From Methyloversatilis universalis FAM5 (GTDB taxonomy: Bacteria; Pseudomonadota; Gammaproteobacteria; Burkholderiales; Rhodocyclaceae), in NCBI RefSeq assembly GCF_000214035.2, contig NZ_AFHG01000030.1, positions 124,001 through 188,000 on the forward strand: DNA of 64,000 nt, in the 5' to 3' direction. Each line of letters opens with the position of its first letter. The first letter of the stretch is position 1. Made by a program: the position numbers and the translations under genes. Below are positions 17,801 through 26,817 of the stretch, in pieces. Below the pieces are notes generated by a model. That model saw nothing but the letters and a program-made list of their open reading frames with translations. It was not told where the DNA came from and did no database searches.

Positions 17801-19291
17801 ATGAATACCTCCGACGCCGCGTCCTCCCCCGCCTTTCTGTCCACCCCCTCGGGGCCCGGACTCCATCTCCCGCTGCAGACCCTGATCCGCCGGCCGCCGG
17901 TGTGCGTCGCGCCGGATGCGCCGCTGCGCGAAGCGCTTGAACGCATGACCGCCGAACGCGTCGGTTCGGTCTTGGTCGCAGTCGATGGCCGCGCGGTCGG
18001 CATGCTCACGCTGCCCGATCTGCCGGGGCAGGTACTGCTGGCCGGTCAGCCGCTCGACACGCCTGTGCGTACGCTGATGCAGACCCGACTGCACACGCTG
18101 GGCGCGGAACACAGCGGTGAGGACGCGGCCCGGCTGATGGCGCGACACGAGGTGCGCCACGTCATCGTGACCGATGCCGACGGCCGGCTGCTGGGCGTCA
18201 TCTCTCAGAGCGACCTGTACGCGCGGCTGCGGCAGGACGTGCATACGCTGGGGGCCCGCATCCGTGATGCGTCGGATGCCGACGCGCTGATCGAAGCCGC
18301 TGCCTCGGTGCGCCGTTTCGCCCGCCAGCTGCTGCAGGACGGCACCTCGGTCGAGGCGCTGATGCTGCATCTGTCCTCGCTGAACGACGCCCTGAGCGCG
18401 CGCGCCATCGATCTGGTCAGGGCAAGCCATCCGGACGGCGAGGTGTTCGACCGTGTGCGCTGGTGCTGGCTGGCTTTCGGGTCCGAAGGGCGCATGGAAC
18501 AGACCTTTGCCACCGATCAGGACAACGGCCTGCTGTTCGAGCCACCGCCCGGCCTGAGCGCCGAAGCGGTGCGGCCCGCGCTGATGCGGGTGGCGGCCGG
18601 GGTCAACACGCTGCTGGTGCGGCTGGGCTTTCCCGCCTGCGCCGGTGGCATCATGGCCGGTGAGGCGCGCTGCTGCCTGTCCTTTGACGAATGGGCGCAG
18701 GCCTTCGCCCGCTGGATCGCGACGCCGCATCCGGAGGCGCTGATGTCGGCCGCCATCTTTTTTGATCTGCGGCCGCTGCACGGCGACAGTGCGCTGGCCG
18801 AGGCGCTGCACCGGCAGGTGCGGGCGCAGGCGCGGGCGAACCGTACTTTCCTCCGTCTGCTGGCGGAAGCCGCGCTGCAGGCGCGGCCGCCGCTCGGTCT
18901 GTTCAGCCGTTTCCGGGTCGATTCGGTCGATGGTGCGCCGCACACGCTGGACCTCAAGGCCGGGGCCGCCCGCGTGTTCGCCGATGCTGCCCGCCTGTAT
19001 GCGCTGAGCGAAGGTGTGCATGAACAATCGACCGCCGGCCGGCTGCGCGCGCTTGCCCGCAGCAGCCGCTTCGCGGCGGACGATCTGCCGGGCGCGGCGC
19101 GCGCCTTCTTCCTCATCCAGCGCCTGCGGCTGCAGAAGCAGGCGGGCGAGGGCGACACGCCGTCGCTCGATACCGCCAACCGCATCGATCCGTCGTCGCT
19201 GGCCGACATGGACCGCATGCTGCTGCGCCATGCGCTGAAGCGCGCACGGCAGCTTCAGACCCGCATACGCCTCGACTGGCTGACAGGATGA
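17801..19291 (+). CDS. CBS-pair plus DUF294 nucleotidyltransferase-like protein
   Basis: 496 aa. Two CBS domains (about residues 27-80 and 90-145; e.g. DAPLREALERMTAERVGSVLV and HEVRHVIVTDADGRLLGVISQSDLYAR) are followed by a DUF294 domain with LAFGSEGRMEQTFATDQDNGL, the GxGS...D.D-type nucleotidyltransferase signature. A C-terminal DUF294_C helical domain follows (from about 330). Such proteins often sit beside acetate permease or signalling genes and may sense adenine nucleotides through CBS (inference). ATG 17801, 53 bp after acs on the same strand. Confidence 0.88.
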   Translation: MNTSDAASSPAFLSTPSGPGLHLPLQTLIRRPPVCVAPDAPLREALERMTAERVGSVLVAVDGRAVGMLTLPDLPGQVLLAGQPLDTPVRTLMQTRLHTLGAEHSGEDAARLMARHEVRHVIVTDADGRLLGVISQSDLYARLRQDVHTLGARIRDASDADALIEAAASVRRFARQLLQDGTSVEALMLHLSSLNDALSARAIDLVRASHPDGEVFDRVRWCWLAFGSEGRMEQTFATDQDNGLLFEPPPGLSAEAVRPALMRVAAGVNTLLVRLGFPACAGGIMAGEARCCLSFDEWAQAFARWIATPHPEALMSAAIFFDLRPLHGDSALAEALHRQVRAQARANRTFLRLLAEAALQARPPLGLFSRFRVDSVDGAPHTLDLKAGAARVFADAARLYALSEGVHEQSTAGRLRALARSSRFAADDLPGAARAFFLIQRLRLQKQAGEGDTPSLDTANRIDPSSLADMDRMLLRHALKRARQLQTRIRLDWLTG

Positions 19292-19322
19292 TGGCATGTT
19301 GCGGCGCGCAAGTTCCCGCGCT

Positions 19323-19338
19323 GTAAGCGGCTCGTAAG
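19323..19338 (+). promoter_or_regulatory. Second copy of GTAAG-N6-GTAAG repeat
   Basis: GTAAGCGGCTCGTAAG: same half-sites and 11-bp spacing as upstream of acs, with the spacer sharing CGG. It lies about 122 bp before the DUF4212 start, a position similar to that of the acs copy, which supports a shared activator. Confidence 0.55.
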
Positions 19339-19460
19339 ATTGGACTGCATGATGTGCGTCACGTCATGCAGGCATCGTGCGCCCGGCGCCGGCATCCGCA
19401 TGACGACAACAAGTCCGGGCAATGACCCGGTCTGGCATCCGCCACAGGAGGAGAACCTGA

Positions 19461-19721
19461 ATGCAGCTGTCCGAGCGGCACCGGGCGTACTGGCGCCGTA
19501 ACCTGCGCATGACCGCGACCCTGCTCGCGATCTGGTTTGCGGTCACTTTCCTGCCCATCTATTTCGCGCGCGAGCTGAACGACATTTCCTTCTTCGGCTG
19601 GCCACTGGCCTTCTACATGGGCGCGCAGGGTTCGCTCATCGTCTACGTGCTGCTGATCGGCTACTACGCCTGGGCGATGAACCGCCTCGATCACGAATAC
19701 GGCGTGAACGAGGACGCCTGA
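19461..19721 (+). CDS. DUF4212 small subunit of a sodium/solute symporter
   Basis: 86 aa, two transmembrane segments (TATLLAIWFAVTFLPIYF and FYMGAQGSLIVYVLLIGYYAWAM). This is the small partner that accompanies VC_2705-family sodium:solute symporters. It has the typical ELNDISFFGWPLAFYMGAQGS core. ATG 19461 follows AGGAGG. The symporter ATG comes 2 bp after this stop, so the pair is co-translated. Confidence 0.94.
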   Translation: MQLSERHRAYWRRNLRMTATLLAIWFAVTFLPIYFARELNDISFFGWPLAFYMGAQGSLIVYVLLIGYYAWAMNRLDHEYGVNEDA

Positions 19722-19723
19722 CC

Positions 19724-21796
19724 ATGCCGCATTCACAGGGCACGTTCCGCCAGCAGCTGAAGAAGATGTACGGCTGGTACACCGGCGGCTTCGTCGTGTT
19801 CGTCGCATTGCTGGCGGTGGGCGAGCAGCTGGGCATGTCTTCGCAGTGGATCGGCTACACCTTCCTGTTCGCGTCGATCGCGCTGTATGCGGCCATCGGC
19901 GTCATGAGCCGTACCGCCGACGTGGCCGAGTACTACGTGGCCGGCCGCCGGGTGCCGGCGCTGTTCAACGGCATGGCCACCGGCGCGGACTGGATGTCCG
20001 CCGCGTCCTTCATCGGCATGGCCGGCACGCTCTATTTCAGCGGCTACCAGGGCCTCGCCTTCGTCATGGGCTGGACCGGCGGCTACTGTCTGGTCGCGCT
20101 CTTCCTCGCGCCCTATCTGCGCAAGTTCGGCGAATTCACGATTCCGGATTTCCTCGGTGCGCGCTATGGCGGCAACCTCGCGCGGATGATAGGCGTGGTC
20201 GCCGCCATCCTCGCCTCCTTCACCTATGTGGTGGCCCAGATCTACGGCGTCGGCCTCATCACCAGCCGTTTTGTCGGCCTCGAATTCGAGGTCGGCGTGT
20301 TCGTCGGGCTGGCCGGCATCCTGGTGTGCTCCTTCCTCGGCGGCATGCGCGCGGTGACCTGGACCCAGGTGGCGCAGTACATCATTCTCATCATTGCCTA
20401 CCTGCTGCCGGTGGTCATCCTGTCCACCAAGGTGACCGGCGTGCCGGTGCCGCAGGCCATGTACGGTCAGGTGCTGCAGAAGCTGTCGGCCAAGGAAAGC
20501 GAGCTGTTCGCGTCGCCCAAGGAGCTGGAGGCGAACGCGCTGTTCAAGGCGCGCGCCCACGACTACGAAGAGAAGATACGCGGGCTGCCGGCGTCGCTCG
20601 ACGCCGAGCGCGCGAAGCTCACCGCCAAGCTCGACGCGCTGAAGGCGGCCAATGCGCCGGCGAAACAGATCGCGGCTGCCGAGATGGCTCTGCGCAACAT
20701 GCCGAAGACCGAGGCGGATGCGCGCCGCAAGTGGGGCGAGGCGCGCCGGCTCGCGGAAAGCAAGGCCAAGCCGCCGCTGCCGCACACCGCCGCCCACGCC
20801 GGCCGTGATGAAGCCGACGCCTCGGTAAAGCGGCTGAACTTCATCGCGCTGGTCATCGTGCTCATGGTGGGCACCGCCTCGCTGCCGCACATCCTGATGC
20901 GCTACTACACCACGCCCAGCGTGAAGGAGGCGCGCGACTCGGTGTTCTGGTCGCTGTTCTTCATTTTCCTGCTGTACGTGACCGCGCCGGCCTATGCGGT
21001 GTTCGCGAAGTGGGAGGTCTATACCAATCTGGTCGGCTCCACCATTTCGACACTGCCCGGCTGGGTCGCGTCCTGGGGCAAGGTCGGGCTGGTCAAGATC
21101 GACGACATCAACGCCGACGGCATCCTGCAGCTGGCCGAACTGACGCTGAATACCGACGTGATCGTGCTCGCCACGCCGGAAATCGCCGGTCTGCCCTACG
21201 TGATTTCCGGCCTGGTGGCGGCCGGCGGCCTCGCTGCGGCGCTGTCGACCGCGGACGGCCTGCTGCTCACCATCGCCAACGCGATGTCGCACGACATGTA
21301 TTACAAGGTGATCGACCCGGACGCCTCCACCCAGCGCCGGCTGGTCATCTCGAAGGCGCTGCTGCTGGTGGTGGCGCTGGTGGCCGCCTACACCGCCTCG
21401 CTGAAGCCGGACAACATCCTGCTGATGGTCGGGCTGGCCTTCTCGATCGCGGCTTCCGCCTTCTTCCCGGCGCTCGTGTGCGGCGTGTTCTGGGCGCGGG
21501 CGAACAAGGCCGGCGCGGTCGCCGGCATGATGGCCGGCCTGGGCATGTGCATCTATTACGCCGCCACCACCCATCCCTTCTTTGGCGGCGACAGCGCGAA
21601 TGCGTGGTTCGGCATCGAACCGATTTCCTGCGGCATCTTCGGCATTCCGCTCGGCTTCGCGGTGCTCATCGTAGTGAGCCTGCTAACGCGCGCGCCGGAC
21701 GAGGACACCCGCGCGCTGGTGCAGTACGTCCGCTATCCCAATCTGGGCGAATCGCCCCGTCAGCTGCCGAGAGGCGGCGGAGTCGATCACCACTGA
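19724..21796 (+). CDS. Sodium:solute symporter (VC_2705 family), likely acetate/organic acid permease
   Basis: 690 aa, longer than the usual 550-600. SSS-family transporter with about 13 helices. It shows AEYYVAGRRVPALFNGMATGADWMSAASF and GQYIILIIAYLLPVV-like SSS landmarks, and AAGGLAAALSTADGLLLTIANAMSHD, the conserved sodium-site helix. Residues about 245-368 form a charged, Ala/Lys/Glu-rich, probably coiled-coil insert between helices on one face of the membrane, absent from classical ActP. The context with acs, DUF4212 and CBS-DUF294 suggests acetate or another short carboxylate as substrate. Confidence 0.93.
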   Translation: MPHSQGTFRQQLKKMYGWYTGGFVVFVALLAVGEQLGMSSQWIGYTFLFASIALYAAIGVMSRTADVAEYYVAGRRVPALFNGMATGADWMSAASFIGMAGTLYFSGYQGLAFVMGWTGGYCLVALFLAPYLRKFGEFTIPDFLGARYGGNLARMIGVVAAILASFTYVVAQIYGVGLITSRFVGLEFEVGVFVGLAGILVCSFLGGMRAVTWTQVAQYIILIIAYLLPVVILSTKVTGVPVPQAMYGQVLQKLSAKESELFASPKELEANALFKARAHDYEEKIRGLPASLDAERAKLTAKLDALKAANAPAKQIAAAEMALRNMPKTEADARRKWGEARRLAESKAKPPLPHTAAHAGRDEADASVKRLNFIALVIVLMVGTASLPHILMRYYTTPSVKEARDSVFWSLFFIFLLYVTAPAYAVFAKWEVYTNLVGSTISTLPGWVASWGKVGLVKIDDINADGILQLAELTLNTDVIVLATPEIAGLPYVISGLVAAGGLAAALSTADGLLLTIANAMSHDMYYKVIDPDASTQRRLVISKALLLVVALVAAYTASLKPDNILLMVGLAFSIAASAFFPALVCGVFWARANKAGAVAGMMAGLGMCIYYAATTHPFFGGDSANAWFGIEPISCGIFGIPLGFAVLIVVSLLTRAPDEDTRALVQYVRYPNLGESPRQLPRGGGVDHH

Positions 21797-21860
21797 AGGC
21801 AACACCCCGCCATACGACAGACCGGCGCCGCAACCCGCGTCAAGCCGGCAGACGCAACGG

Positions 21861-21887
21861 ACAAGGCCCGCCAAAAGCGGGCCTTGT
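21861..21887 (+). terminator. Hairpin after the symporter gene
   Basis: Perfect 11-bp stem ACAAGGCCCGC/GCGGGCCTTGT with a 5-base CAAAA loop, 64 bp after the symporter stop. No T run follows. Probably ends the acetate module, and marks the left edge of core sequence before the island. Confidence 0.65.
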
Positions 21888-22156
21888 GCTGTCTATGGAG
21901 TGCGCCAAACAATAAGCCCGCGAGCTCCTGATGGACGGAGATCTGCGGGCCTTCGATGGGTGGCGGCGGAAGTATGAAGTTGCCCCTTTTCGGTGGACAC
22001 CTGACCCTAACAGGCTGGTGAGAAACCCTTGAATCCTTCCTGATCATGTCCTTCCGCTCGTTTTTTCCGGCACCGGAAGTGCGCCATGGCGTGTGATCAG
22101 GGCTCTCTCACCCTCGCATCCCGCTGCTCGCGAGGCAGCGGACGCATCTATTTCCT
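21888..22156. other. Scarred intergenic region at the left edge of the island
   Basis: No credible gene. It contains a stretch near 21990-22030 (TTTTCGGTGGACACCTGACC) that reads like an insertion-sequence end, and a 7-bp hairpin CCGCTGC/GCAGCGG at 22121-22141 just beyond the transposase stop. Element family not recognised. Confidence 0.45.
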
Positions 22157-22795
22157 CTACGCGGCAGCCACTCTCATCAGGCTCAGCATTCGGGTCAGGT
22201 TGTACGCCGCGAACGCAAACAGCGCCTGACCCGAGAGCTTCTCCAGCCCCTTATGCCGCGTCTTGCGCAAACCACCTACCGTCTTGATCCAGCCGAAGGC
22301 CTCTTCGATCATCTTCCGCCTGCGCAGGCTCATCGCGTAACTCTTGCCACGCGCCATGCGTCCATCGACGGCGCTGCCGCTGACCTTGCGCGCCACGTGC
22401 GCCTTGATGCCGCGTCGTTCGAGTGCGGCCACGAACTCGGCCGTGTCATAGCCTTTGTCCGCACCCACCGTCGCACCCGGTTTGCGCACGCTGCGATCGA
22501 TCATCCGGATAGCAGCCTCCCACTCGGCACGACCCGTAGCCTGGGTACTCTCGACATCGACGACGAGCCCTTTTCGGTTCTCGGACAGTGCGTGCGTCAT
22601 GTCGCGCAGCTTCGCTTCTGCGAACTCGCCCTTCTTGTAGAGCCACGCCTGCGGGTCGGTTGTGCTCTGGTGCGTGGCGTTGCTGCGCTTGTTGCCTTTG
22701 AAGTCGGTTTCCGGGTTGCGCCCGGCAGGCCTGTCCGGACCACTGCCGTCCTTCGACACGAAGCTCTTGTGACTGGCCCAGGCCTCGATCATCCA
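22157..22795 (-). pseudogene. IS5-type transposase, 3' fragment
   Basis: About 211 codons remain of a DDE transposase that is normally some 320-360 aa. It reads IEAWASHKSF from just after the first catalytic Asp, then GADKGYDTAEFV (second Asp) and RRRKMIEEAFGWIKTVGGLRKTRHKG (the Glu and the YREK-like region). The coding frame stops matching at about 22795, exactly where the opposing IS1182-like fragment begins, so the first Asp and the N-terminal half are lost. The ATG at 22792 is internal. Inactive remnant. Confidence 0.85.
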
Positions 22796-22805
22796 CGGAA
22801 GGCAA

Positions 22806-22980
22806 ACGGATGATCGCCGCGCGCTTCGCCACGGTAGAACCGGTGTTCGGCAACCTGCGGCACAACAAGCGGCTCACCCGCTTCACGCTGCGCGGGCGCA
22901 CAAAGGTGGATGGGCAGTGGAAGCTGTACTGCTTGGTGCACAACATCGAAAAGCTCGGGCATCACGGCTACGCAAATTAG
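22806..22980 (+). pseudogene. IS1182-type transposase, C-terminal fragment
   Basis: A 56-residue open frame (from 22810) reads RFATVEPVFGN, RHNKRLTRFTLRGR and QWKLYCLVHNIEKLGHHGYAN, ending at TAG 22978-22980. This is the extreme C-terminus of IS1182-family transposases, including the E of the DDE triad (VEPVFGN). All upstream parts are missing. It abuts the truncated IS5-type gene head to head, so one element was probably disrupted by the other and then deleted. Confidence 0.8.
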
Positions 22981-23190
22981 GTAAGCTCGCGGACGGGCCA
23001 CGACGACGGCATCGCGCCGGTCACTGGCAAGGGCTGAGGTCAGGAGACGACGATGAAACGAAGATCGAGAGACTGAAATGAGGATGAACGACTTCGGACC
23101 GGCCAAGGCCGGATGCAACCGCTTGCCCCGGAACGAGGGTATTTTTACAGCGTCGTTATGGTGGGGGCTCGTAAAGGGAGGTAGTGATCA
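22981..23190. other. Spacer between IS remnant and defence operon
   Basis: About 210 bp. It probably contains the right end of the IS1182-type element and the promoter of the jet operon. The only clear signal is the strong ribosome site AGGGAGGT at 23175-23182, eight bases before the TTG start of the SMC gene. I could not place -35/-10 boxes or a terminal inverted repeat confidently. Confidence 0.45.
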
Positions 23191-26100
23191 TTGTTGAACA
23201 CGTCGGAAGCTGATTATTTTGCCCTGCGGCGGCTCATTCTCATTGATGCCTACCGCAAAGGCGCCATCACTGAATTGAAGCTTGATGGCCATACCTCCCT
23301 CACAGGAGCGAATGGCGTGGGCAAGACGTCGCTGCTGCGACTGATTCCCTTGTTCTATGGGGAAAGCCCGAACAAGCTGGTGCAGGGCGGAGGCGTTAAT
23401 CAGTCCTTTGTGCAGTACTACCTGCCCCACACCACCTCTTTCATCGTGTTTGAGTACAGCCGGCGCGGCAAGGTCTGCATGGTGGTGTTACATGCTTCCC
23501 GCTCCGGCGAAAGCGTTTACTACCGTTTCATTGATCAACCATTCGCCTTGGAGCGGTTCCGCGACGAGTTTGGTGACCTTGTCATTGGCCCCGATCTCAA
23601 CCGCCACATCCGGAAGCGAGGCGAGTTCTGTTCGGAGCAAATCACCGCTCTCTCGGATTACCGGGCCATCATTCAGAACGCTGTTTCTGGAAATCGCGAT
23701 CACCGGACGCTGGCAGCGAACTTCTCATTCGTCGGGCCGGGTAGCCGTCTGAGCCATGTCGAAAAGATCGTGACCGGCATGTTTTCGCGGGTGACAAATT
23801 TCCGCGACATTAAACGGATGATCGTCTCCTGCATTGTTGATGACAAGACCAGTATCCGGCTTGAATCCAGCAAGACGACCATGAAGGACTGGGTGCGCGA
23901 GTACCGAGCCTACGCAGTGGTGATGGAACAGGCCGGTCGCATGAAGGATTTCCAGGCAGCGCAAATGCGTCACGAAGCGGCTGCGCGGCAACTTCAGCTT
24001 GTTCACACCGATTTTGCCCGCCTGCAGCAGGTGCAAGAAACTGCAATCGAGCAGGCAAAATCCAGGGCGGGTGAGATCCAGGGCGAAATGCAACTCCTGG
24101 AAGACCAAACCAACGCTCAGTTGCGCGAAATCAGCAGTCAGCTTGGTGTGGCCGAAGGGCAGGTTAAGAGCCTGAAGGGCACCCTGCAGGGTTTGGATAA
24201 GCAATACCGCGCCTACGAGAAGGAAGATCTTCCTGGCCTTGCACGTTTGGTCGATGCCTTGCCGCAGCTAGCCGACGATCTGGAAACGAAAGACAAGCGG
24301 GAGAAGGCGCTACTCGGAGAGTCGCAGAATCTGGCCAACCGTTATGCCGAGATGCGCAATTTGCGTATCGAAGCCTTCCATACGCTGGAGCGAGAAAAGA
24401 ATGCGCTGAAGGAGCCAATTCGAGTCAGAGGTCGAGACGAGGAAGCGCAAGCGCGGCAGTCGGCTGATGAGACATGGCAGGCCATCGTCGCGGAATTCGA
24501 TCGACAGGAAGAAGCGATCAGCAACGCGAAGGAGCGGCTGGTCGAGCAATTGGGCGGGCTAAAGCAGGCAGCTGAGTATCCGCAAGCCAACCCCCAGGTC
24601 GTCGCAGCCAAAGAGCAGGCTTACACTGAGCGTGACACAGCAGCGGAGGCTGCTGCCACGGCGCTGTCGGCATATGAGGAAGCAAAGACGGCGCACCAGG
24701 CAGCCACAGATGCGTTCCGTGCCATCGATGACCAGATTCAGGATCTACGAGAGCGAGAAAAGAAGGATCAAGCGGCGCGGGCGCACCTGCTCTCGCTCAG
24801 AGACGCCGCACCAGGCACGTTGCTTCACTTCTTGCGAGAAAACCGTCCAGACTGGACCAGGGACATCGCAAGGGTGGTACCCGAGGAGCTGTTGTTGCGC
24901 ACCGATCTCACGCCCACGTTGGTCAGTGAGGATGCCCTTTCTCTGTATGGCATCGGCCTGGATCTGGCTGCGCTCGATGTTCCGAGGGCAGCCGACGAGG
25001 AGGTGCTGCGGCAGAAAATCGAGGAAGTCGATCGGGCCATCGGGCGCCATCAGCGAGATGCAAAGGCCAAGGAAAAAGAACTGGAAGCGCAATCCGATCG
25101 TGTCCGCCAGGCGAAAACGGCCTCTGACGACAAGCAACGCCTTCATGTCCAGGCCGCGAATGCAGCACGGTCATGCCAGACAGCCTTCGAAGCGACGGAA
25201 CGGGCGTTGGCAGAGGATATTCGTCAGGCCGGCATTCGTGCCCGACAGCAACTGCAAGAAGTCCAGCAATCTGTTGAGAAGAATAAGCAGGCCCTGAACA
25301 CACTCAAATCAACCCGAAACGCACGCAAGCAGAGCCACGAAAGCGAGCTGAAAAAGCGCTTGGCGGCAATTGAAGCGCAGGTTAAAGCCGACATCGGTGA
25401 GATTGATCAGGTCATTGCATCGGCAAAATCAACCTGCGATCAGGACATCGGTGCGCTGAATAAGGAGTTGGACTCGGCGTTGAAGGCACAGGGCGTCGAC
25501 ACCGCTTCGCTCGAGAAGCTTCAGAAGGAGAAGTCGGAGGCGCAGGAGAGGTTGCAGAAAGCCCGGTCCAATGAGGCTAAGGTCGGCGATTGGCGGCGTT
25601 GGCTGAAATCCGAGTGGGAAACCCGCTCAGAGAAAGAAGCTGAATTGAAGGTGGCGGAAGCCAGTGTCCAGCAGTTACTGGAGCAGGAGTCCAAGGCCCG
25701 CAAGGCTCGTGAGATCAAGCATGGCGAGCTGGATAAGGCGCTCAGCCAAGTCAATCAGGAAAAGGCCAAGGTAGAGAAACTACATGGCTTCGTGGTCAAG
25801 CGCCGAGAGAAGCTGACCCGTTGGCCGGCGGATCCCATCGGGCCGCTGGCCAAGCCGCTGCGAGACCAAGATGCCTTGGAAGCAGATATGGATCGGCTGC
25901 TTCTGGATATTCATGGTGAGGAAGCGCGAGCTCGAGAGGCGTTGGCACCGATCAAGCGAGTATTCTTTGAGTCACCGGGCACCACGCCCTATCAGTTCTA
26001 TGACAAGAAGCGTCTGGAGTTGGGGCCGGATCAGGACGGAGCTTCACCATTCCTGTGGGTGGCCCCCATGCAAGAATGGTTCGAGGCCGAACACGAAAAT

Positions 26101-26817
26101 GCCCGCAGGTTGCTTTTGAGTCAGTGTCGTAACTTCGCCTCGGGCATCCATGAGTTCCATGATCGGCTCGATGGTTTCAAGCGCAAAGTCGGCATCTTCT
26201 CGAAGGACTTGCAGGAGAACATGGCGGCATCGACGCGTTTCCGCTTCATCAGCAGTGTGGCGGTGCGTATCACCACTTCATTCGATGGCTTGGATGGTTG
26301 GGAAAAAATCAAGCTGCTGGACGAGGAGTACAGCGTGTGGGCCGGCAAGGACAGCAACGATTTACCCGGCCCCGCGTTCGCTGATGCGGTCGATCAGGTC
26401 AGCGATTGGCTACAGGGCCGCCATACCCTGGATGTGAAGCTGGAAGACCTGCTGGGTCTGGAAATCGACATCGAGGAAGCGGGGCAACCGAAGAAGACGG
26501 TAAAAGATGAAGGGCAACTGCGAGATGCTTCCAGCAACGGACTTTCCTATCTCATTCTCTGCGTCGTGTTTGTCGGCCTGATCAACAAGATTCGTGCCGG
26601 CCAACCCGTACAACTGGTCTGGGCCTTGGACGAGTTGCGCGATCTTGATCTCGACAACGTGAGAGTTCTACTGGATATGTTGGCGGACAATCAAATTCAC
26701 TTGATTTCCGCCTTCCCCGATCCCGAGCCTGAAATCCTGGCCCTCCTGAAGAATCGGTACGCCATCCAGGAAGGGCGTCGCCTTGCAACGTTCCAGCCGG
26801 AGGTGGCCAATGTTTGA
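23191..26817 (+). CDS. jetC: Wadjet SMC-like ATPase, JetC/MksB
   Basis: 1208 aa. SMC-family motor of a Wadjet (MksBEF-G) complex that extrudes loops on and cleaves small circular DNA. Walker A GANGVGKT is at residues 39-46. Long coiled-coil arms (about 230-500 and 650-900) flank a hinge-like region near 520-620 (ENRPDWTRDIARVVPEELL). The signature-like SSNGLSYLILC is at about 1114-1124 and Walker B VWALDE ends at Asp1147-Glu1148. No ATG is available: the start is TTG 23191 with a strong AGGGAGGT site, and the frame is closed upstream by TGA at 23185. More AT-rich than the flanking genome. RecN/SbcC are unlikely because of the four-gene context. Confidence 0.9.
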   Translation: MLNTSEADYFALRRLILIDAYRKGAITELKLDGHTSLTGANGVGKTSLLRLIPLFYGESPNKLVQGGGVNQSFVQYYLPHTTSFIVFEYSRRGKVCMVVLHASRSGESVYYRFIDQPFALERFRDEFGDLVIGPDLNRHIRKRGEFCSEQITALSDYRAIIQNAVSGNRDHRTLAANFSFVGPGSRLSHVEKIVTGMFSRVTNFRDIKRMIVSCIVDDKTSIRLESSKTTMKDWVREYRAYAVVMEQAGRMKDFQAAQMRHEAAARQLQLVHTDFARLQQVQETAIEQAKSRAGEIQGEMQLLEDQTNAQLREISSQLGVAEGQVKSLKGTLQGLDKQYRAYEKEDLPGLARLVDALPQLADDLETKDKREKALLGESQNLANRYAEMRNLRIEAFHTLEREKNALKEPIRVRGRDEEAQARQSADETWQAIVAEFDRQEEAISNAKERLVEQLGGLKQAAEYPQANPQVVAAKEQAYTERDTAAEAAATALSAYEEAKTAHQAATDAFRAIDDQIQDLREREKKDQAARAHLLSLRDAAPGTLLHFLRENRPDWTRDIARVVPEELLLRTDLTPTLVSEDALSLYGIGLDLAALDVPRAADEEVLRQKIEEVDRAIGRHQRDAKAKEKELEAQSDRVRQAKTASDDKQRLHVQAANAARSCQTAFEATERALAEDIRQAGIRARQQLQEVQQSVEKNKQALNTLKSTRNARKQSHESELKKRLAAIEAQVKADIGEIDQVIASAKSTCDQDIGALNKELDSALKAQGVDTASLEKLQKEKSEAQERLQKARSNEAKVGDWRRWLKSEWETRSEKEAELKVAEASVQQLLEQESKARKAREIKHGELDKALSQVNQEKAKVEKLHGFVVKRREKLTRWPADPIGPLAKPLRDQDALEADMDRLLLDIHGEEARAREALAPIKRVFFESPGTTPYQFYDKKRLELGPDQDGASPFLWVAPMQEWFEAEHENARRLLLSQCRNFASGIHEFHDRLDGFKRKVGIFSKDLQENMAASTRFRFISSVAVRITTSFDGLDGWEKIKLLDEEYSVWAGKDSNDLPGPAFADAVDQVSDWLQGRHTLDVKLEDLLGLEIDIEEAGQPKKTVKDEGQLRDASSNGLSYLILCVVFVGLINKIRAGQPVQLVWALDELRDLDLDNVRVLLDMLADNQIHLISAFPDPEPEILALLKNRYAIQEGRRLATFQPEVANV

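Noticed and set aside
22253-22813. 186-codon plus-strand frame across the IS fragment
   Set aside because: It is antisense to the IS5-type transposase remnant, whose DDE-region motifs are clear on the minus strand.
23191-26817. RecN, SbcC or MukB instead of a Wadjet SMC
   Set aside because: The downstream MksE-like, kleisin-like and TOPRIM genes with overlapping starts fit Wadjet. MukB comes with MukEF and no nuclease, and SbcC comes with SbcD, which is absent.
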